Below, piece after piece: positions 8,785-18,111 of a stretch of DNA of 36,026 nucleotides. Both the position numbers and the translations under genes were made by a program. How positions within the stretch are numbered: position 1 is the first letter of the stretch; every line of letters begins with the position of its first letter. The DNA is taken from contig JBCDCH010000040.1 in assembly GCA_039182125.1 (NCBI GenBank), positions 1 through 36,026 on the forward strand. The letters run 5' to 3'. This DNA comes from Planctomycetota bacterium (GTDB taxonomy: Bacteria > Planctomycetota > Phycisphaerae > Tepidisphaerales > Tepidisphaeraceae). The notes below the pieces were generated by a model. It was not told the DNA's origin, did not search any database, and saw only the letters and a list, made by a program, of their open reading frames with translations.

Positions 8785-11700
8785 ATGCGTTTAGTACCGT
8801 TGGCATTGACGTTCGCGATCGCCGGTTCGGCCTTGGCCCAGGGTACTTCGCCGCTCGAGGGCAAAGACTCCTCGCAGGGCGTGTTCGTCCGGGACTCCGC
8901 GACGGTGCTCGAGAAGTTCACGTTGGCCGAGCGGATGGAACGGCTGCGTGACTGGGACAACGCAGCCGACGTGTATCAGGAGTTGGTGCTCGGCTTCAAC
9001 GACCGCGTCGTCCCCAGCCGGACCGACGCCGACAACAACATCATCCAGTACCGCAGCGTCGTCCCGGCGATCCAGGAACGCATCGCCCGTTGGCCGGCCG
9101 AGGGGTTGGCGGTGTTCCGCGAGTTGTTCGGCGATGATGCTCAACGCCTGCTTGGTGAGGCGATGGAAGAGACCGACCCGGCCGAGCGCCGCCGGCTGCT
9201 GGGCCGGATATTCAACGAATACTTCGTCACCCGTGCCGCACTTGATGCCGCCCGGCTGCTCATTGATGAATCGTTCCGGGCCGGCGACTTCGCATCGGCC
9301 GCGGCCCTCGCCGATCGCATCCTCGAAACTTACCCCGGCCTAGGCGATGCCCAGCCGGACTTCGCCTTTCGCTCCGGACTCACCCACCATTTACTCGGTC
9401 AAACCGCTCGCGCCGCCGACCGGCTCAATGACCTCCCGCCCGACGCCATCGGCATGCTCGGCGGCGAACCGGTCAACTACCGCGATGCCCTCTCCGCCGC
9501 CCTGCTCGACGGACCGCCGGTTGCCAGAGGGAACGAAATAGCCAATTGGCCGTTGGCCTTCGGCGATACCGACCGACACGTCATCCCCGGCGAACCCAAC
9601 CCCGCGCAACTGCAACGTTCTTTTCGTGTCTCACTGACCGACTCGCGACCTCGCAACGTCCAGGTTGGTTCGGTACGTCGCTACCGCAAGGAAGCCGAAC
9701 CGTTCGAGGCGCGCGGCGACTTCACCGGAATTCTCCCGGTCATCGAGAACGGCGAAATCTTCTTCCACGACAACGCCCGGCTCTACGCACTGAGCATGGT
9801 CAGCGGCACCGCCCTGCCGGCATGGGAGCCGACTCATCCGGGCGGGGTTTACGCCATCGAGGCATGGAGCAAGCCGCGCGGACTGGTCAACACCACCGCC
9901 GTCTCCGAGTCGTCCGTCATCGCCGTCATGGGTAAGGCCGACGTCTTCGCCCAACAGCTCACTGGGCAGGACGGGTTTGCCGAGCAACTGGTTTGCCTGG
10001 ATCGCGGCGACGGTTCGATCCGTTGGACGATGGCCCCGCGCCGGCTTTCCTTCGAGAGCGGTGGCGAAAAAGTGACCGTCGTCGGCGGACGATTCTCCGG
10101 CAGCCCAATCGTCAGCAACGGCCGCATCTACATCAAACTCACCGGCAGCGCCAACGCCAACGCCGGGCAGTTCGAAGAGTGCTACGTCTTGTGCATCGAC
10201 GAGCAGAGTGGTGAGATCCGGTGGGCCGGCTTCGTCGCGAGCAACGCCTCGCAGGCGATGCTCAACCGCCGCAACAACAACAGCCAGCGTGGCCTCAGCG
10301 AATCCCACCCCGCCCTCGACGGGGACCGGCTCTACGTCTCCAACGACGCCGGCGTCATCGCCTGTCTCGACGCTTACGACGGCACGGTCCGTTGGCTCAA
10401 CCTGTACGAGCGTGACCTGCCCGAAGCCGTGAACAATCGGTTCAACCGTCGCCGGCCGGCGCCACGCACCCCCGACGAGTTCACCCCCGCCACCAGCAAC
10501 CCGCTGATCGTCACGCAAGGCAAACTCTTCGCCCTGCCCAACGACGGCAAGGAAGCACTCGTTTACGACGCGCTCGACGGGTCGGAGGTCCTGAGCGTCG
10601 ACCTCGAAGCCCATGGCGATTTGAACCAACTCATCGGCGTTGCCGGCGAACAGCTGATCCTCGGTAACGTCCGCCGCATCGACGCGATCGCCTGGCAGGA
10701 GTACGAGCCGGACTTGGACCCGCTGGACAACGTCTTTTGGAACTTCGAGTTTCCGGGCGAAACGGTGGACTTCATCGGGCGACCGGTCATTGCCGGCGAT
10801 CACCTTTACTTCTGCACGACCGACCGTGTCAGGCGGGTGAGGCTTAGCAACGGAAAGCGGGAGCCGATCCTGCCGCTTGATGGCGAGTTCGCCGAGGACC
10901 AGGGGCCGGGCAACCTGCTCGTCCTCAGCAACACGCTCGTCATTGCCACGGCCAATGAAGTCGACGTCTACGCCGATCCGGTCACCATCCAACGCGAACT
11001 CGAACGGCTCGTCCGTGAGTCGCCTAACGATGTGATCCCCCGCCTGCGGTTCGCCGAATCCGCCGCGGCCAGCGGTGATGCGGCGACGGCCGTCGGCCAC
11101 CTCCGTGACGCCGTCGAAATCATCGGCCGGCTCGACGACGACGGGACGGCACGCACGCGGACCTTCGCCACCATCATGGGTCTGGCCAATCGCGATGTTC
11201 CCGGCTTCGACAAGGACGAGCTCTTTGGCCTGGCCGAGGGCATCGCCGCGTCACCGCAGCAGCAAGTGCGCCTCCGGCTCACCCGCATCGACGCCGCCAC
11301 CGATCCGGGCGACAAGGTCGGGCTTTACCAGGAACTACTTATCGACGACACGCTCCGCAGCATCGACGTCAACGTCGCCGGGGATACCGTTGCCGCTTCC
11401 GAACTGGCGAGGCGGCGGATCGACGCCTTGATCGAAGCTCACGGCCGGGCGGTTTACGCACCGGTCGAAACGGACGCCGTCGCCGCCGCAACACCGCTGT
11501 TGAACGACCCCGACGGTGATCCGCGTGAACTGCTCGACCTTGCCCGGCAATACCCCAACGCGCAAGTCACCACCGACCTTTTCGCCGTGGCGAGCGATCG
11601 TCTTGAGGAAAGCGGCAACGTCCTGCTTGCACGCCGGGCACTTCGGGCATCGCTGGCCCGGGTGACCGACAATGCCGATCGTGCCGCGCTGCTCGAACGG

Positions 11701-13365
11701 CTGGCCCGCACCATGGGCACCGACCCGCAATTCCTTCAACTCGCAGCAGCCCACCTCGCCGAAGCCGCCCGGCTGGAACCCGGCAGCGAACTACTCGCCG
11801 CGATCGACCTGCCCAACGGCGAAGCACTCGGCATCATGTCCCGCGCCAACGCCGCCGACCGACTGCGTGAACTCGCGACATTGTCGGCCAACGCCTTGCT
11901 GCCCAACCTCGACCTGCCGCCGATCACGATCAACGGCGTCGCGCCCGATCCGTTCCCACGACGCGATGTGATCGATGACGTGCGGCTGCTCGTGTCACAA
12001 CTCGACGGCGGCGAACGCACCGACCGGTTCGTCGCTTGGGGCGGCAAGTCCCGGCTCATTTCCGCCCAGGGCCGGGTCATCGCCGAGCTCGATTTCCAGG
12101 CACGGCCCGCCGCCTCGGCGTGGTTCGGGGGTGTCCTCGTGTTGATCAGCCGCGACCACGTTGCGGGGTTCGACGGAACGACCGGCGCGCGACTCTGGCA
12201 GTTCGCCCCGCTGCTACCCGACGACCAACAAGCCGTCGCCGCCGAGCCGCGGGCGGATGAACTGCCCGAAGACGAGCAGCCGCTGGTGATCCGGCTCAAC
12301 GACGGACAGGTCAACCCGCAGCAAGCCCGAGAGTTCGCCGCGCTTCGGGATCGTGCCCAGGCCAACGCCGGCCCGATCGACCGCGGCGGCAGCATCCGCC
12401 TTGCCGCCATCGCCCCCGACCGGCTCGCCGTCGCATCCGAACTCGGCGAGACCGTGCTGATCGATCCGACCGACGGTGCGGTGATTTGGCGGCGCGGCGT
12501 CGATGCGGGGCAGGCCGTCCGCATGCTCGCCGGCCCGGACCACCTCGCCCTGCTCATCCGCCAGCCCAACGGCCAGCAACGCCTTCTCGTTCGTTCGCTC
12601 TTCGATGGCGACCCCGTCCTCGAACAACAAGGCGGCAACGAGCAGTTGGTGAACTTCAACCTCTCCGACGACGGCCTGCTCCTGCTGCTCACGCCGCAAC
12701 GGCTGCGCGCGTTCGACTTGGCAAGCGTCGACGGCCCGGTTCCGACCGCGCTGTGGGAGACCGAGTTCCGTGACCGGCTCGGCGAAGCCCCGTTCGGCCA
12801 GAGCTTCGAGCCGGACAACCTCCTGATCAGCGCAGGCAAAGCCCTTGTACTCGGCGACGCCAACACCGAGACGCAGGGGGTGTACGTCTTCGACCTGGCC
12901 AGCGGCGATCTCATGACGTATCCCGGCAGCGACACGCCGGTCGCGCTGAGCCCGAGGGCCGGTGCCGCGAAGGTTCGGCTCATCGCGTCGGGCAGCCGCG
13001 TCATCACCATCGGTCTCTCGACGTTGGTCACCTATGACATCGCCGAGGCCGGCCGTGAGTGGGAGCGGTTTGCCGGCAGCCCGTTCATGCCGACCATCCG
13101 CGACGTGCTGCTCACGCCCGACACCGCGGTCGTCATCGACGAGCCCAACGCCCGGGTGCAAGGCCGATCACGCCGCCCACGCAACCTGATGCTCACCACG
13201 GTCACGCGGATGAGCGATGACGGCAGCGACGGCGGTCTGGTGCTTCACGAGCGTTCCATCGCCGAGGAAACCGGCATCGAACCGGGGCAATGGCGGCTCG
13301 TCGACGGGGGGATCGTGTACCTCACCGGCGAAGGCAAACTCGTCCTGCTGAGAACGCCCGAGTAA
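8785..13365 (+). CDS. Very large secreted PQQ-like beta-propeller and TPR protein
   Basis: The 1526-residue product begins with a Sec signal peptide ending in SALAQ and has a GGAG ribosome-binding site 6 nt before the ATG. An N-terminal helical region (about 30-220) with A-x-x-Y-x-E-L repeats looks TPR-like. A first PQQ-like propeller (about 290-720) shows repeated D-G-x-x-x-W blades (GSIRWTM, GEIRWAGF, GTVRWLN). A second helical stretch (about 740-1060) looks TPR-like. A second propeller (about 1080-1520) has GARLWQF, GAVIWRR and similar blades. Such fusions are common in planctomycetes and act outside the cytoplasm, perhaps as BamB-like scaffolds. No enzymatic residues or PQQ dehydrogenase motif are apparent. 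It starts 45 bp after mtnP and ends 17 bp before the nfu-type gene. Confidence 0.85.
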   Translation: MRLVPLALTFAIAGSALAQGTSPLEGKDSSQGVFVRDSATVLEKFTLAERMERLRDWDNAADVYQELVLGFNDRVVPSRTDADNNIIQYRSVVPAIQERIARWPAEGLAVFRELFGDDAQRLLGEAMEETDPAERRRLLGRIFNEYFVTRAALDAARLLIDESFRAGDFASAAALADRILETYPGLGDAQPDFAFRSGLTHHLLGQTARAADRLNDLPPDAIGMLGGEPVNYRDALSAALLDGPPVARGNEIANWPLAFGDTDRHVIPGEPNPAQLQRSFRVSLTDSRPRNVQVGSVRRYRKEAEPFEARGDFTGILPVIENGEIFFHDNARLYALSMVSGTALPAWEPTHPGGVYAIEAWSKPRGLVNTTAVSESSVIAVMGKADVFAQQLTGQDGFAEQLVCLDRGDGSIRWTMAPRRLSFESGGEKVTVVGGRFSGSPIVSNGRIYIKLTGSANANAGQFEECYVLCIDEQSGEIRWAGFVASNASQAMLNRRNNNSQRGLSESHPALDGDRLYVSNDAGVIACLDAYDGTVRWLNLYERDLPEAVNNRFNRRRPAPRTPDEFTPATSNPLIVTQGKLFALPNDGKEALVYDALDGSEVLSVDLEAHGDLNQLIGVAGEQLILGNVRRIDAIAWQEYEPDLDPLDNVFWNFEFPGETVDFIGRPVIAGDHLYFCTTDRVRRVRLSNGKREPILPLDGEFAEDQGPGNLLVLSNTLVIATANEVDVYADPVTIQRELERLVRESPNDVIPRLRFAESAAASGDAATAVGHLRDAVEIIGRLDDDGTARTRTFATIMGLANRDVPGFDKDELFGLAEGIAASPQQQVRLRLTRIDAATDPGDKVGLYQELLIDDTLRSIDVNVAGDTVAASELARRRIDALIEAHGRAVYAPVETDAVAAATPLLNDPDGDPRELLDLARQYPNAQVTTDLFAVASDRLEESGNVLLARRALRASLARVTDNADRAALLERLARTMGTDPQFLQLAAAHLAEAARLEPGSELLAAIDLPNGEALGIMSRANAADRLRELATLSANALLPNLDLPPITINGVAPDPFPRRDVIDDVRLLVSQLDGGERTDRFVAWGGKSRLISAQGRVIAELDFQARPAASAWFGGVLVLISRDHVAGFDGTTGARLWQFAPLLPDDQQAVAAEPRADELPEDEQPLVIRLNDGQVNPQQAREFAALRDRAQANAGPIDRGGSIRLAAIAPDRLAVASELGETVLIDPTDGAVIWRRGVDAGQAVRMLAGPDHLALLIRQPNGQQRLLVRSLFDGDPVLEQQGGNEQLVNFNLSDDGLLLLLTPQRLRAFDLASVDGPVPTALWETEFRDRLGEAPFGQSFEPDNLLISAGKALVLGDANTETQGVYVFDLASGDLMTYPGSDTPVALSPRAGAAKVRLIASGSRVITIGLSTLVTYDIAEAGREWERFAGSPFMPTIRDVLLTPDTAVVIDEPNARVQGRSRRPRNLMLTTVTRMSDDGSDGGLVLHERSIAEETGIEPGQWRLVDGGIVYLTGEGKLVLLRTPE

Positions 13366-13382
13366 TCGGCTATCATCACGCC

Positions 13383-13628
13383 ATGCCCGTCGCCAAGCCA
13401 ACCCTTACCGAACGCGTCGCCGAGGTGCTCGAACGCATCCGGCCCGCGGTGCAGGACGATGGCGGCGACGTCGAACTCGTGGACGTCACCAATGCCGGCA
13501 CCGTGCGGGTGCGGTTCCATGGCGCGTGCATCGGCTGCCCGTCGGCCGGCCTGACGCTCCGGCACGGCATCGAGCGCGTGCTCAAGGACAAGCTCCCCGA
13601 GGTGAAAAAGGTGGAGCCCGTCGAGTGA
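13383..13628 (+). CDS. Nfu-type iron-sulfur cluster carrier (NifU C-terminal domain)
   Basis: This 81-residue protein is a stand-alone NifU C-terminal domain. It has the family sequence R-P-x-x-x-x-D-G-G-D-V-E-L-V and the cluster-binding C-I-G-C motif (Cys49 and Cys52) followed by CPSAGLTL. Such proteins bind a [4Fe-4S] cluster at a dimer interface and pass it to target proteins. Its stop codon overlaps the GTG start of tadA (GTGA), so the two are probably co-translated. Confidence 0.92.
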   Translation: MPVAKPTLTERVAEVLERIRPAVQDDGGDVELVDVTNAGTVRVRFHGACIGCPSAGLTLRHGIERVLKDKLPEVKKVEPVE

Positions 13629-14089
13629 CCGACGAAGACGCGATGCGTCTCGCGCTCGCCGAAGCACGTTTCGCGGCAACGGCCGGCGAAGTCCCGGTCG
13701 GCTGCGTAATCCTCTCCCCCACGGGCGACGTGCTCGCCACCGGACAAAACCGACGCGAGCGTGACGAAGACCCGACGGCCCACGCCGAGGTCGTCGCACT
13801 CCGCGCGGCCGGCCGAACACTCGACACCTGGCGGTTGATCGGTTGCACACTCTTCGTCACGCTTGAGCCTTGTCCGATGTGCGCCGGCGCGATCGTCAAC
13901 GCCCGGATCGAGCGGCTTGTCTTCGGCGCGAGCGATCCGAAGGCCGGCGCGGCCGGGACGTTGCTTCAACTCTGTGACGACCCGAGGCTCAACCACCGCG
14001 TCGCGATCGAAAGCGGACTGCTCGCCGACGAGTGTGCCGAGCAGCTGCGGGCATTCTTCAAGCAGCAGCGTGCGCTTGGTAAGAAGTGA
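13625..14089 (+). CDS. tadA: tRNA-specific adenosine deaminase TadA
   Basis: TadA converts A34 to inosine in tRNA-Arg(ACG). The cytidine-deaminase-fold zinc motif is complete: HAE (His53, Glu55) and PCPMC (Cys83, Cys86). The family segments EVPVGCV, NARIERLVFG and D-P-K-A-G-A-A-G-T are also present. The 154-residue length is typical. The GTG start overlaps the upstream stop codon by 4 nt; an internal ATG at 13643 is less likely because it would cut the first helix. Confidence 0.95.
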   Translation: MTDEDAMRLALAEARFAATAGEVPVGCVILSPTGDVLATGQNRRERDEDPTAHAEVVALRAAGRTLDTWRLIGCTLFVTLEPCPMCAGAIVNARIERLVFGASDPKAGAAGTLLQLCDDPRLNHRVAIESGLLADECAEQLRAFFKQQRALGKK

Positions 14090-14092
14090 TCC

Positions 14093-15031
14093 TCACATCG
14101 TCAGCACGACCTTGCCGATCTTGCCGTCGGTCATCACCGCCTCGTGTGCCGCCGGCGCGTCGGCGAGTTTGAACCGCTGGCCGACCACGGGGTTGAGGTC
14201 GCCGTTGGCCAACCCGACGCTCAGCGCATCGAATGCCCGCGCGACCCCGACGTCGCCACCATCCCAATAGTTCATGCCGGTAACAACCGGGTGCTTCTGC
14301 AGGAAGACGCGTGGCGTGATCATGATGTCGCCGCGCGATCCGACGATGACGATCCGCCCGCCGGGTGCGACGTGATCCAGGTCGGTCTGCAGGTTCGCGT
14401 CGGCGAGGTTTTCGAGGATCAACGTCGGCGGCTCGGCGAGTTGGTCGAGCGCGCCGTGCGGGACCGCGCTGGCCGCACCGTTGTCGAGCAGTGCGGCACG
14501 GCCCGCGTCGGTGCCGCCGCTCGCGTCGACATGCACGCCGTGGCCCCGGCAGATTTGGATCGCCGCAAGCCCGACGCCACCGGTGCCGCCGTGAACGAAA
14601 ACGCGATCGGTCGCCTTCATCCGGCCATGATCAAGCAACGCGCGGAAGGCGGTGACGTAGTTGACGTTGACCGCCGCTCCCTGCTCGAAACTGAGCCGAT
14701 CGGGCAGTGCGTGAATCCCGTCGGCCGGGCACACCGCGAGTTCGGTGTAACAACCACTCAGGCTCTTGGCGACGACGACGCGGTCGTTGACCTGCCAGTT
14801 GTCGACGCCCTTGCCCACGGCTTCGATCACGCCTGCCGCGTCGAGGCCCGGCGTGTAAGGCAAGTCCGGCAGCGATCCGTACGCCCCGCTTCGGATGTAG
14901 GTGTCGACCGGGTTCACCCCCGCCGCCGCGATGGCAACGAGAACTTCACCAGGGCCGGGAATCGGATCGGCGACTTCCTCGACTTGCATCACTTCGGGCC
15001 CGCCGAACGCGTGGACGCGGATCGCTCGCAT
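14093..15031 (-). CDS. NADPH:quinone reductase-like zinc-independent medium-chain dehydrogenase
   Basis: A 312-residue quinone-oxidoreductase-type MDR protein. It has the N-terminal GroES-like domain (MRAIRVHAFGGPEVM, then A-A-G-V-N-P-V-D-T-Y-I-R-S-G) and lacks the zinc-binding cysteines. The Rossmann fold motif is HGGTGGVGLAAIQ, for NADPH. Substrate is not predictable; zeta-crystallin-like quinone or enone reduction is usual. ATG 15031 matches the family start. It converges on tadA with 3 bp between stop codons and diverges from the zinc-dependent dehydrogenase. Confidence 0.9.
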   Translation of the reverse strand: MRAIRVHAFGGPEVMQVEEVADPIPGPGEVLVAIAAAGVNPVDTYIRSGAYGSLPDLPYTPGLDAAGVIEAVGKGVDNWQVNDRVVVAKSLSGCYTELAVCPADGIHALPDRLSFEQGAAVNVNYVTAFRALLDHGRMKATDRVFVHGGTGGVGLAAIQICRGHGVHVDASGGTDAGRAALLDNGAASAVPHGALDQLAEPPTLILENLADANLQTDLDHVAPGGRIVIVGSRGDIMITPRVFLQKHPVVTGMNYWDGGDVGVARAFDALSVGLANGDLNPVVGQRFKLADAPAAHEAVMTDGKIGKVVLTM

Positions 15032-15101
15032 GCGAGACCATAGCGCCTCACGCGGGGTTTGAGCGCTCACCGTCGTCCGGTGGGCTTGTACGTTTTCATG
15101 A

Positions 15102-16103
15102 ATGTTCCACGCATACGCCGCCGAGGAAGCCGAGGGTGATTTCAAGTCGTTCGAATACGACCCCGGCGAGTTGCAGCCGCGGCAAGTCGAGATCGACGTG
15201 TCGTCGTGCGGCATCTGCCACTCCGACCTGTCCATGCGCGACAACGACTGGCACATGACGCAGTACCCGTTCGTCGGTGGCCACGAGGTGGTCGGCAAGA
15301 TCGCGGCGCTCGGCCATCAGGTGCCGGAGCTGGAAGTTGGCCAGACCGTGGGGCTCGGCTGGTACAGCAAGTCATGCACCCATTGCATGCAATGCCTCAG
15401 CGGCGCGAGCAATCGCTGCGTGAACAGCGAGCAAACGATCGTCGGCCGACACGGCGGCTTCGGCGACAAAGTTCGCTGTGACTGGACGTGGGCAACACCC
15501 ATCCCGGACGGGCTCGACGCCGACAAGGCCGGCCCGCTCTTCTGCGGCGGCATCACGGCCTTCACGCCGTTCCTCCAGCACAACATCCGCCCGCTCGACC
15601 GTGTCGGCGTCATCGGCATCGGCGGACTCGGCCACCTCGCGGTCATGTTCGCCGACAAGTGGGGCTGCGAAGTCACCGCCTTCTCCACCACCGCCGACAA
15701 GGAGCAGGAAGCCCGCGACATGGGGGCCGACGATTTCGTGGTTAGCAGAGACGAGGATCAGATGAAGAAGCAGGCCGGCCGGTTCGACCTGATCATCAAC
15801 ACGACCAACGTCAAACTACCTTGGGGCCAATACGTCGAGGCACTCGCGCCCGGCGGTGTTCTGCATAGCATTGGGGTTGCGCCGGACTTCGGCTTGGAGA
15901 ACACCTTTCCGCTGATCGCCGGACAAAAGTCGCTCTCGGGCAGCCCGCTGGGCACCATCGCCGACACCCGCAAGATGCTCGACTTCTGCAGCCGCCACGG
16001 CATCGAGCCGATCACCGAGACCTACGCGATGGCGGACATCAACGACGCGTTCGAAAAGCTCCACACCGGCTCGCCACGGTATCGGTTGGTGCTAAAGAAC
16101 TAG
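15102..16103 (+). CDS. Zinc-dependent NAD(P) alcohol dehydrogenase (cinnamyl-alcohol-dehydrogenase type)
   Basis: A medium-chain dehydrogenase of 333 residues. The catalytic zinc site is C-G-I-C-H-S-D (Cys36) and G-G-H-E (His61, Glu62), and structural zinc cysteines are at 92, 95, 98 and 106. The cofactor motif is G-I-G-G-L-G-H-L-A. It resembles the AdhP/YahK/CAD branch that reduces aldehydes with NADPH. Its TAG stop shares a CTAG palindrome with the stop codon of the convergent GHL10 gene. It diverges from the quinone-reductase-like gene with about 70 bp between starts. Confidence 0.92.
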   Translation: MFHAYAAEEAEGDFKSFEYDPGELQPRQVEIDVSSCGICHSDLSMRDNDWHMTQYPFVGGHEVVGKIAALGHQVPELEVGQTVGLGWYSKSCTHCMQCLSGASNRCVNSEQTIVGRHGGFGDKVRCDWTWATPIPDGLDADKAGPLFCGGITAFTPFLQHNIRPLDRVGVIGIGGLGHLAVMFADKWGCEVTAFSTTADKEQEARDMGADDFVVSRDEDQMKKQAGRFDLIINTTNVKLPWGQYVEALAPGGVLHSIGVAPDFGLENTFPLIAGQKSLSGSPLGTIADTRKMLDFCSRHGIEPITETYAMADINDAFEKLHTGSPRYRLVLKN

Positions 16104-17719
16104 TCCTGCTTAACCGGCCGCTCGTACATCGCTGGTTCGCTCTGATTGCCGAGGCGATCGACAGTGCTCACGGCAACATGGGTGATGTAAGCGTCGGCGG
16201 GTTCGCCCAGAGTGAGGCCGAGCTGATCGGCCGGCACGAACTCGATGTGCCAAGTACCGCCAAGCAGGTATTGCACGACGTGGAGCCTCGCGTCGTCGGC
16301 GTCACTCTTCCACTCGACGCGGACGTGGCGTTTGTGGGAAACGGCTTTCTTTTCCTCAAGCGGCTTGAACCACTCGCCCTCCGGTAGCACCGGTTTTGCG
16401 TTGCTGAGCGTGACTTCGATCGGCGCGAGGGTGACGTCGGTCGGGGCGACCGGCGGCTCGTCGTCGATCCACGTCATCGCCGGCACCAGCGCCGGCTTGG
16501 CGTACACCGTGTCACGTAGCGCGGTGCCGATGCCCTTGATGTCGGCCATGATCCACTTCATCGAGAAGTGCACGTTGCCGTGACCGACACCGGAGTAGCG
16601 GGTGATGTAAACCTGCCCGGCGATCTCGTCGATCGGCCAGTCTTTCTGATTCTCGCCAATGCGACCGGTGAAGAGGCCGGGCGCGAGTGTGCGGCTTTGC
16701 GTGTTTTCGTTGGCCCACCAATGAAACAGCGCGGGGAATGACTGCTGGGGTGCGGCGATGTTCCAGTACAACTGCGGCGTGTAATAGTCGACCCAGCCCT
16801 CGTTGAGCCAAAGCTTCGCGTCGGCGTAGAGCTTGTCGTACTGGTCAAAGCCGGCGACGCTCGGCGGGTTGCCCGGCCGCCAGATACCGAACGGACTGAT
16901 GCCGACCTTGACGTGCGGCTTGATGCTTTTCGTTTGTCGGTAGATGCCTTCGACCAGATTGTTCACCGAGTCGCGGCGAAAGTCGTTAAGCTCAAGTTCG
17001 CCGCCGGCCTGTTTGTACTTCGCATAGCTCGCATCGTCGGGAAACGGGATGTTGCCGACGGGGTACGGGTAGAAGTAATCGTCCATGTGAACGCCGTCGA
17101 TGTCGTAGCGTTCGACGAGGTCGGCGAAGACGGCGAGGGTCTGTGCGCGGGCGTCCTCGTTGGCAGGATCCATCCAGAGCTGGTTGCGCGTGTCATCGCC
17201 GTACTGCAGAACGGCGTCGGAGTTCTTGCGGGCAATCGAGTCCGGGCCGGGCTCGAACGGGGCGTTGTTCGGCTTCACGCGAAACGGGTTGAGCCAGACG
17301 TGCAACTCAAGACTCCGCGCGTGGGCAGCGTCGACCCAGAACTCGAGTGGGTCGTAGAACGGTTCGGGCGCCTTGCCCTGCTCGCCGGTGAGGTAGTAGC
17401 TCCACGGCTCGATCTCGCTCGGATACAACGCGTCGGCCGCGGGCCGAACCTGCAGGATGACTACGTTCATGCCGGTCTCGACGACGCGGTCGAGGATCGC
17501 AAGCGCCTCGGCCTGCTGGACATCACTGGGCAGGCCCGGCTTGCTCGGCCAGTCGATGTTCGCGACCGTCGCCACCCACACACCCCGCAACTCGCGCGGC
17601 ACGTCCGGCAATGGCGGAACCTCTTGCTGCTCGGCCTGGCTGGTGTCACTCAATCCGTTGTCCTGGGCAAACGCGGTCGCGGTCAAGGCAAGACACAACA
17701 GTGCGAGGAGCTTCGGCAT
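16100..17719 (-). CDS. Secreted GHL10-family glycoside-hydrolase-like protein (YngK type)
   Basis: A signal peptide (about residues 1-18, ending TAFAQ) precedes a 350-residue TIM-barrel of the GHL10 family (PF02638). Motifs are R-G-V-W-V-A-T-V, F-R-V, DIDGVHMDDYFYPYP (candidate acidic catalytic residues) and K-V-G-I-S-P-F-G-I-W-R. A C-terminal beta-sandwich-like domain (from about 430) follows. The family is thought to act on bacterial surface or cell-wall glycans, but substrates are poorly known. It is last in a minus-strand run (thuA-like, cmk, plsC, mazG-like), separated from mazG-like by 47 bp. Confidence 0.88.
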   Translation of the reverse strand: MPKLLALLCLALTATAFAQDNGLSDTSQAEQQEVPPLPDVPRELRGVWVATVANIDWPSKPGLPSDVQQAEALAILDRVVETGMNVVILQVRPAADALYPSEIEPWSYYLTGEQGKAPEPFYDPLEFWVDAAHARSLELHVWLNPFRVKPNNAPFEPGPDSIARKNSDAVLQYGDDTRNQLWMDPANEDARAQTLAVFADLVERYDIDGVHMDDYFYPYPVGNIPFPDDASYAKYKQAGGELELNDFRRDSVNNLVEGIYRQTKSIKPHVKVGISPFGIWRPGNPPSVAGFDQYDKLYADAKLWLNEGWVDYYTPQLYWNIAAPQQSFPALFHWWANENTQSRTLAPGLFTGRIGENQKDWPIDEIAGQVYITRYSGVGHGNVHFSMKWIMADIKGIGTALRDTVYAKPALVPAMTWIDDEPPVAPTDVTLAPIEVTLSNAKPVLPEGEWFKPLEEKKAVSHKRHVRVEWKSDADDARLHVVQYLLGGTWHIEFVPADQLGLTLGEPADAYITHVAVSTVDRLGNQSEPAMYERPVKQD

Positions 17720-17766
17720 GGTTCTATAAGTTTGCCGAAAGCCTCGGCGTCACGCAACCGCGAACC

Positions 17767-18111
17767 TCACAGGTTCGTGTACTTAGTCGCCTTGCCGGTC
17801 GACTTCTCGACGGGGTACTTCGCAGCGTTCTTCTTCATCTTCGCCTCGAACGCGGCCGGCAGGTCGATCCCCTGATCCGCGGCGATCAACAGCACCCAAC
17901 TCAGCACGTCGACCAACTCCTCGCCGAGCTTGTCCTTGTTTTCGTCGAGGAGCTTTTGCAGATCATCGCCGGTGTGCCATTGCATGTGCTCGGCGACTTC
18001 GGCGGCTTCGAGGACCAAGCCGATCGCTTGGCTCTTGGGATCGTGAAACTGCTCCCAGTTCCGCTCGCGGCGGAACTCGAGCCAGGCCTGTTGCATCTCG
18101 TCGAGGGTCAT
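17767..18111 (-). CDS. MazG-like nucleotide pyrophosphohydrolase
   Basis: A 114-residue all-alpha NTP pyrophosphatase of the MazG-like/RS21-C6 (dCTPase) type. Markers are the R-x-W-x-Q-F-H-D-P-K-x-x-x-x-x-L-x-x-E-A-A-E-V-x-E start and E-L-V-D-V-L-S-W-V-L-L-I-A. The E-x-x-E plus E-x-x-D set binds magnesium. It probably hydrolyses non-canonical or dCTP-like nucleotides as house-cleaning. Its ATG overlaps the plsC stop codon (ATGA). The frame is open further upstream, but that part is out of frame with plsC and is not real. Confidence 0.9.
   Translation of the reverse strand: MTLDEMQQAWLEFRRERNWEQFHDPKSQAIGLVLEAAEVAEHMQWHTGDDLQKLLDENKDKLGEELVDVLSWVLLIAADQGIDLPAAFEAKMKKNAAKYPVEKSTGKATKYTNL

Noticed and set aside
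9631-11100. Long minus-strand open frame of about 490 codons inside the propeller gene
   Set aside because: It is an antisense shadow produced by high-GC codon use; its translation is Asp/Gly/Val/Arg-rich without domains, and the plus-strand gene is well supported.
11736-13161. Two further long minus-strand frames inside the propeller gene
   Set aside because: Same cause; low-complexity Ser/Arg/Pro or Arg/Gly/Asp composition and no recognisable family.
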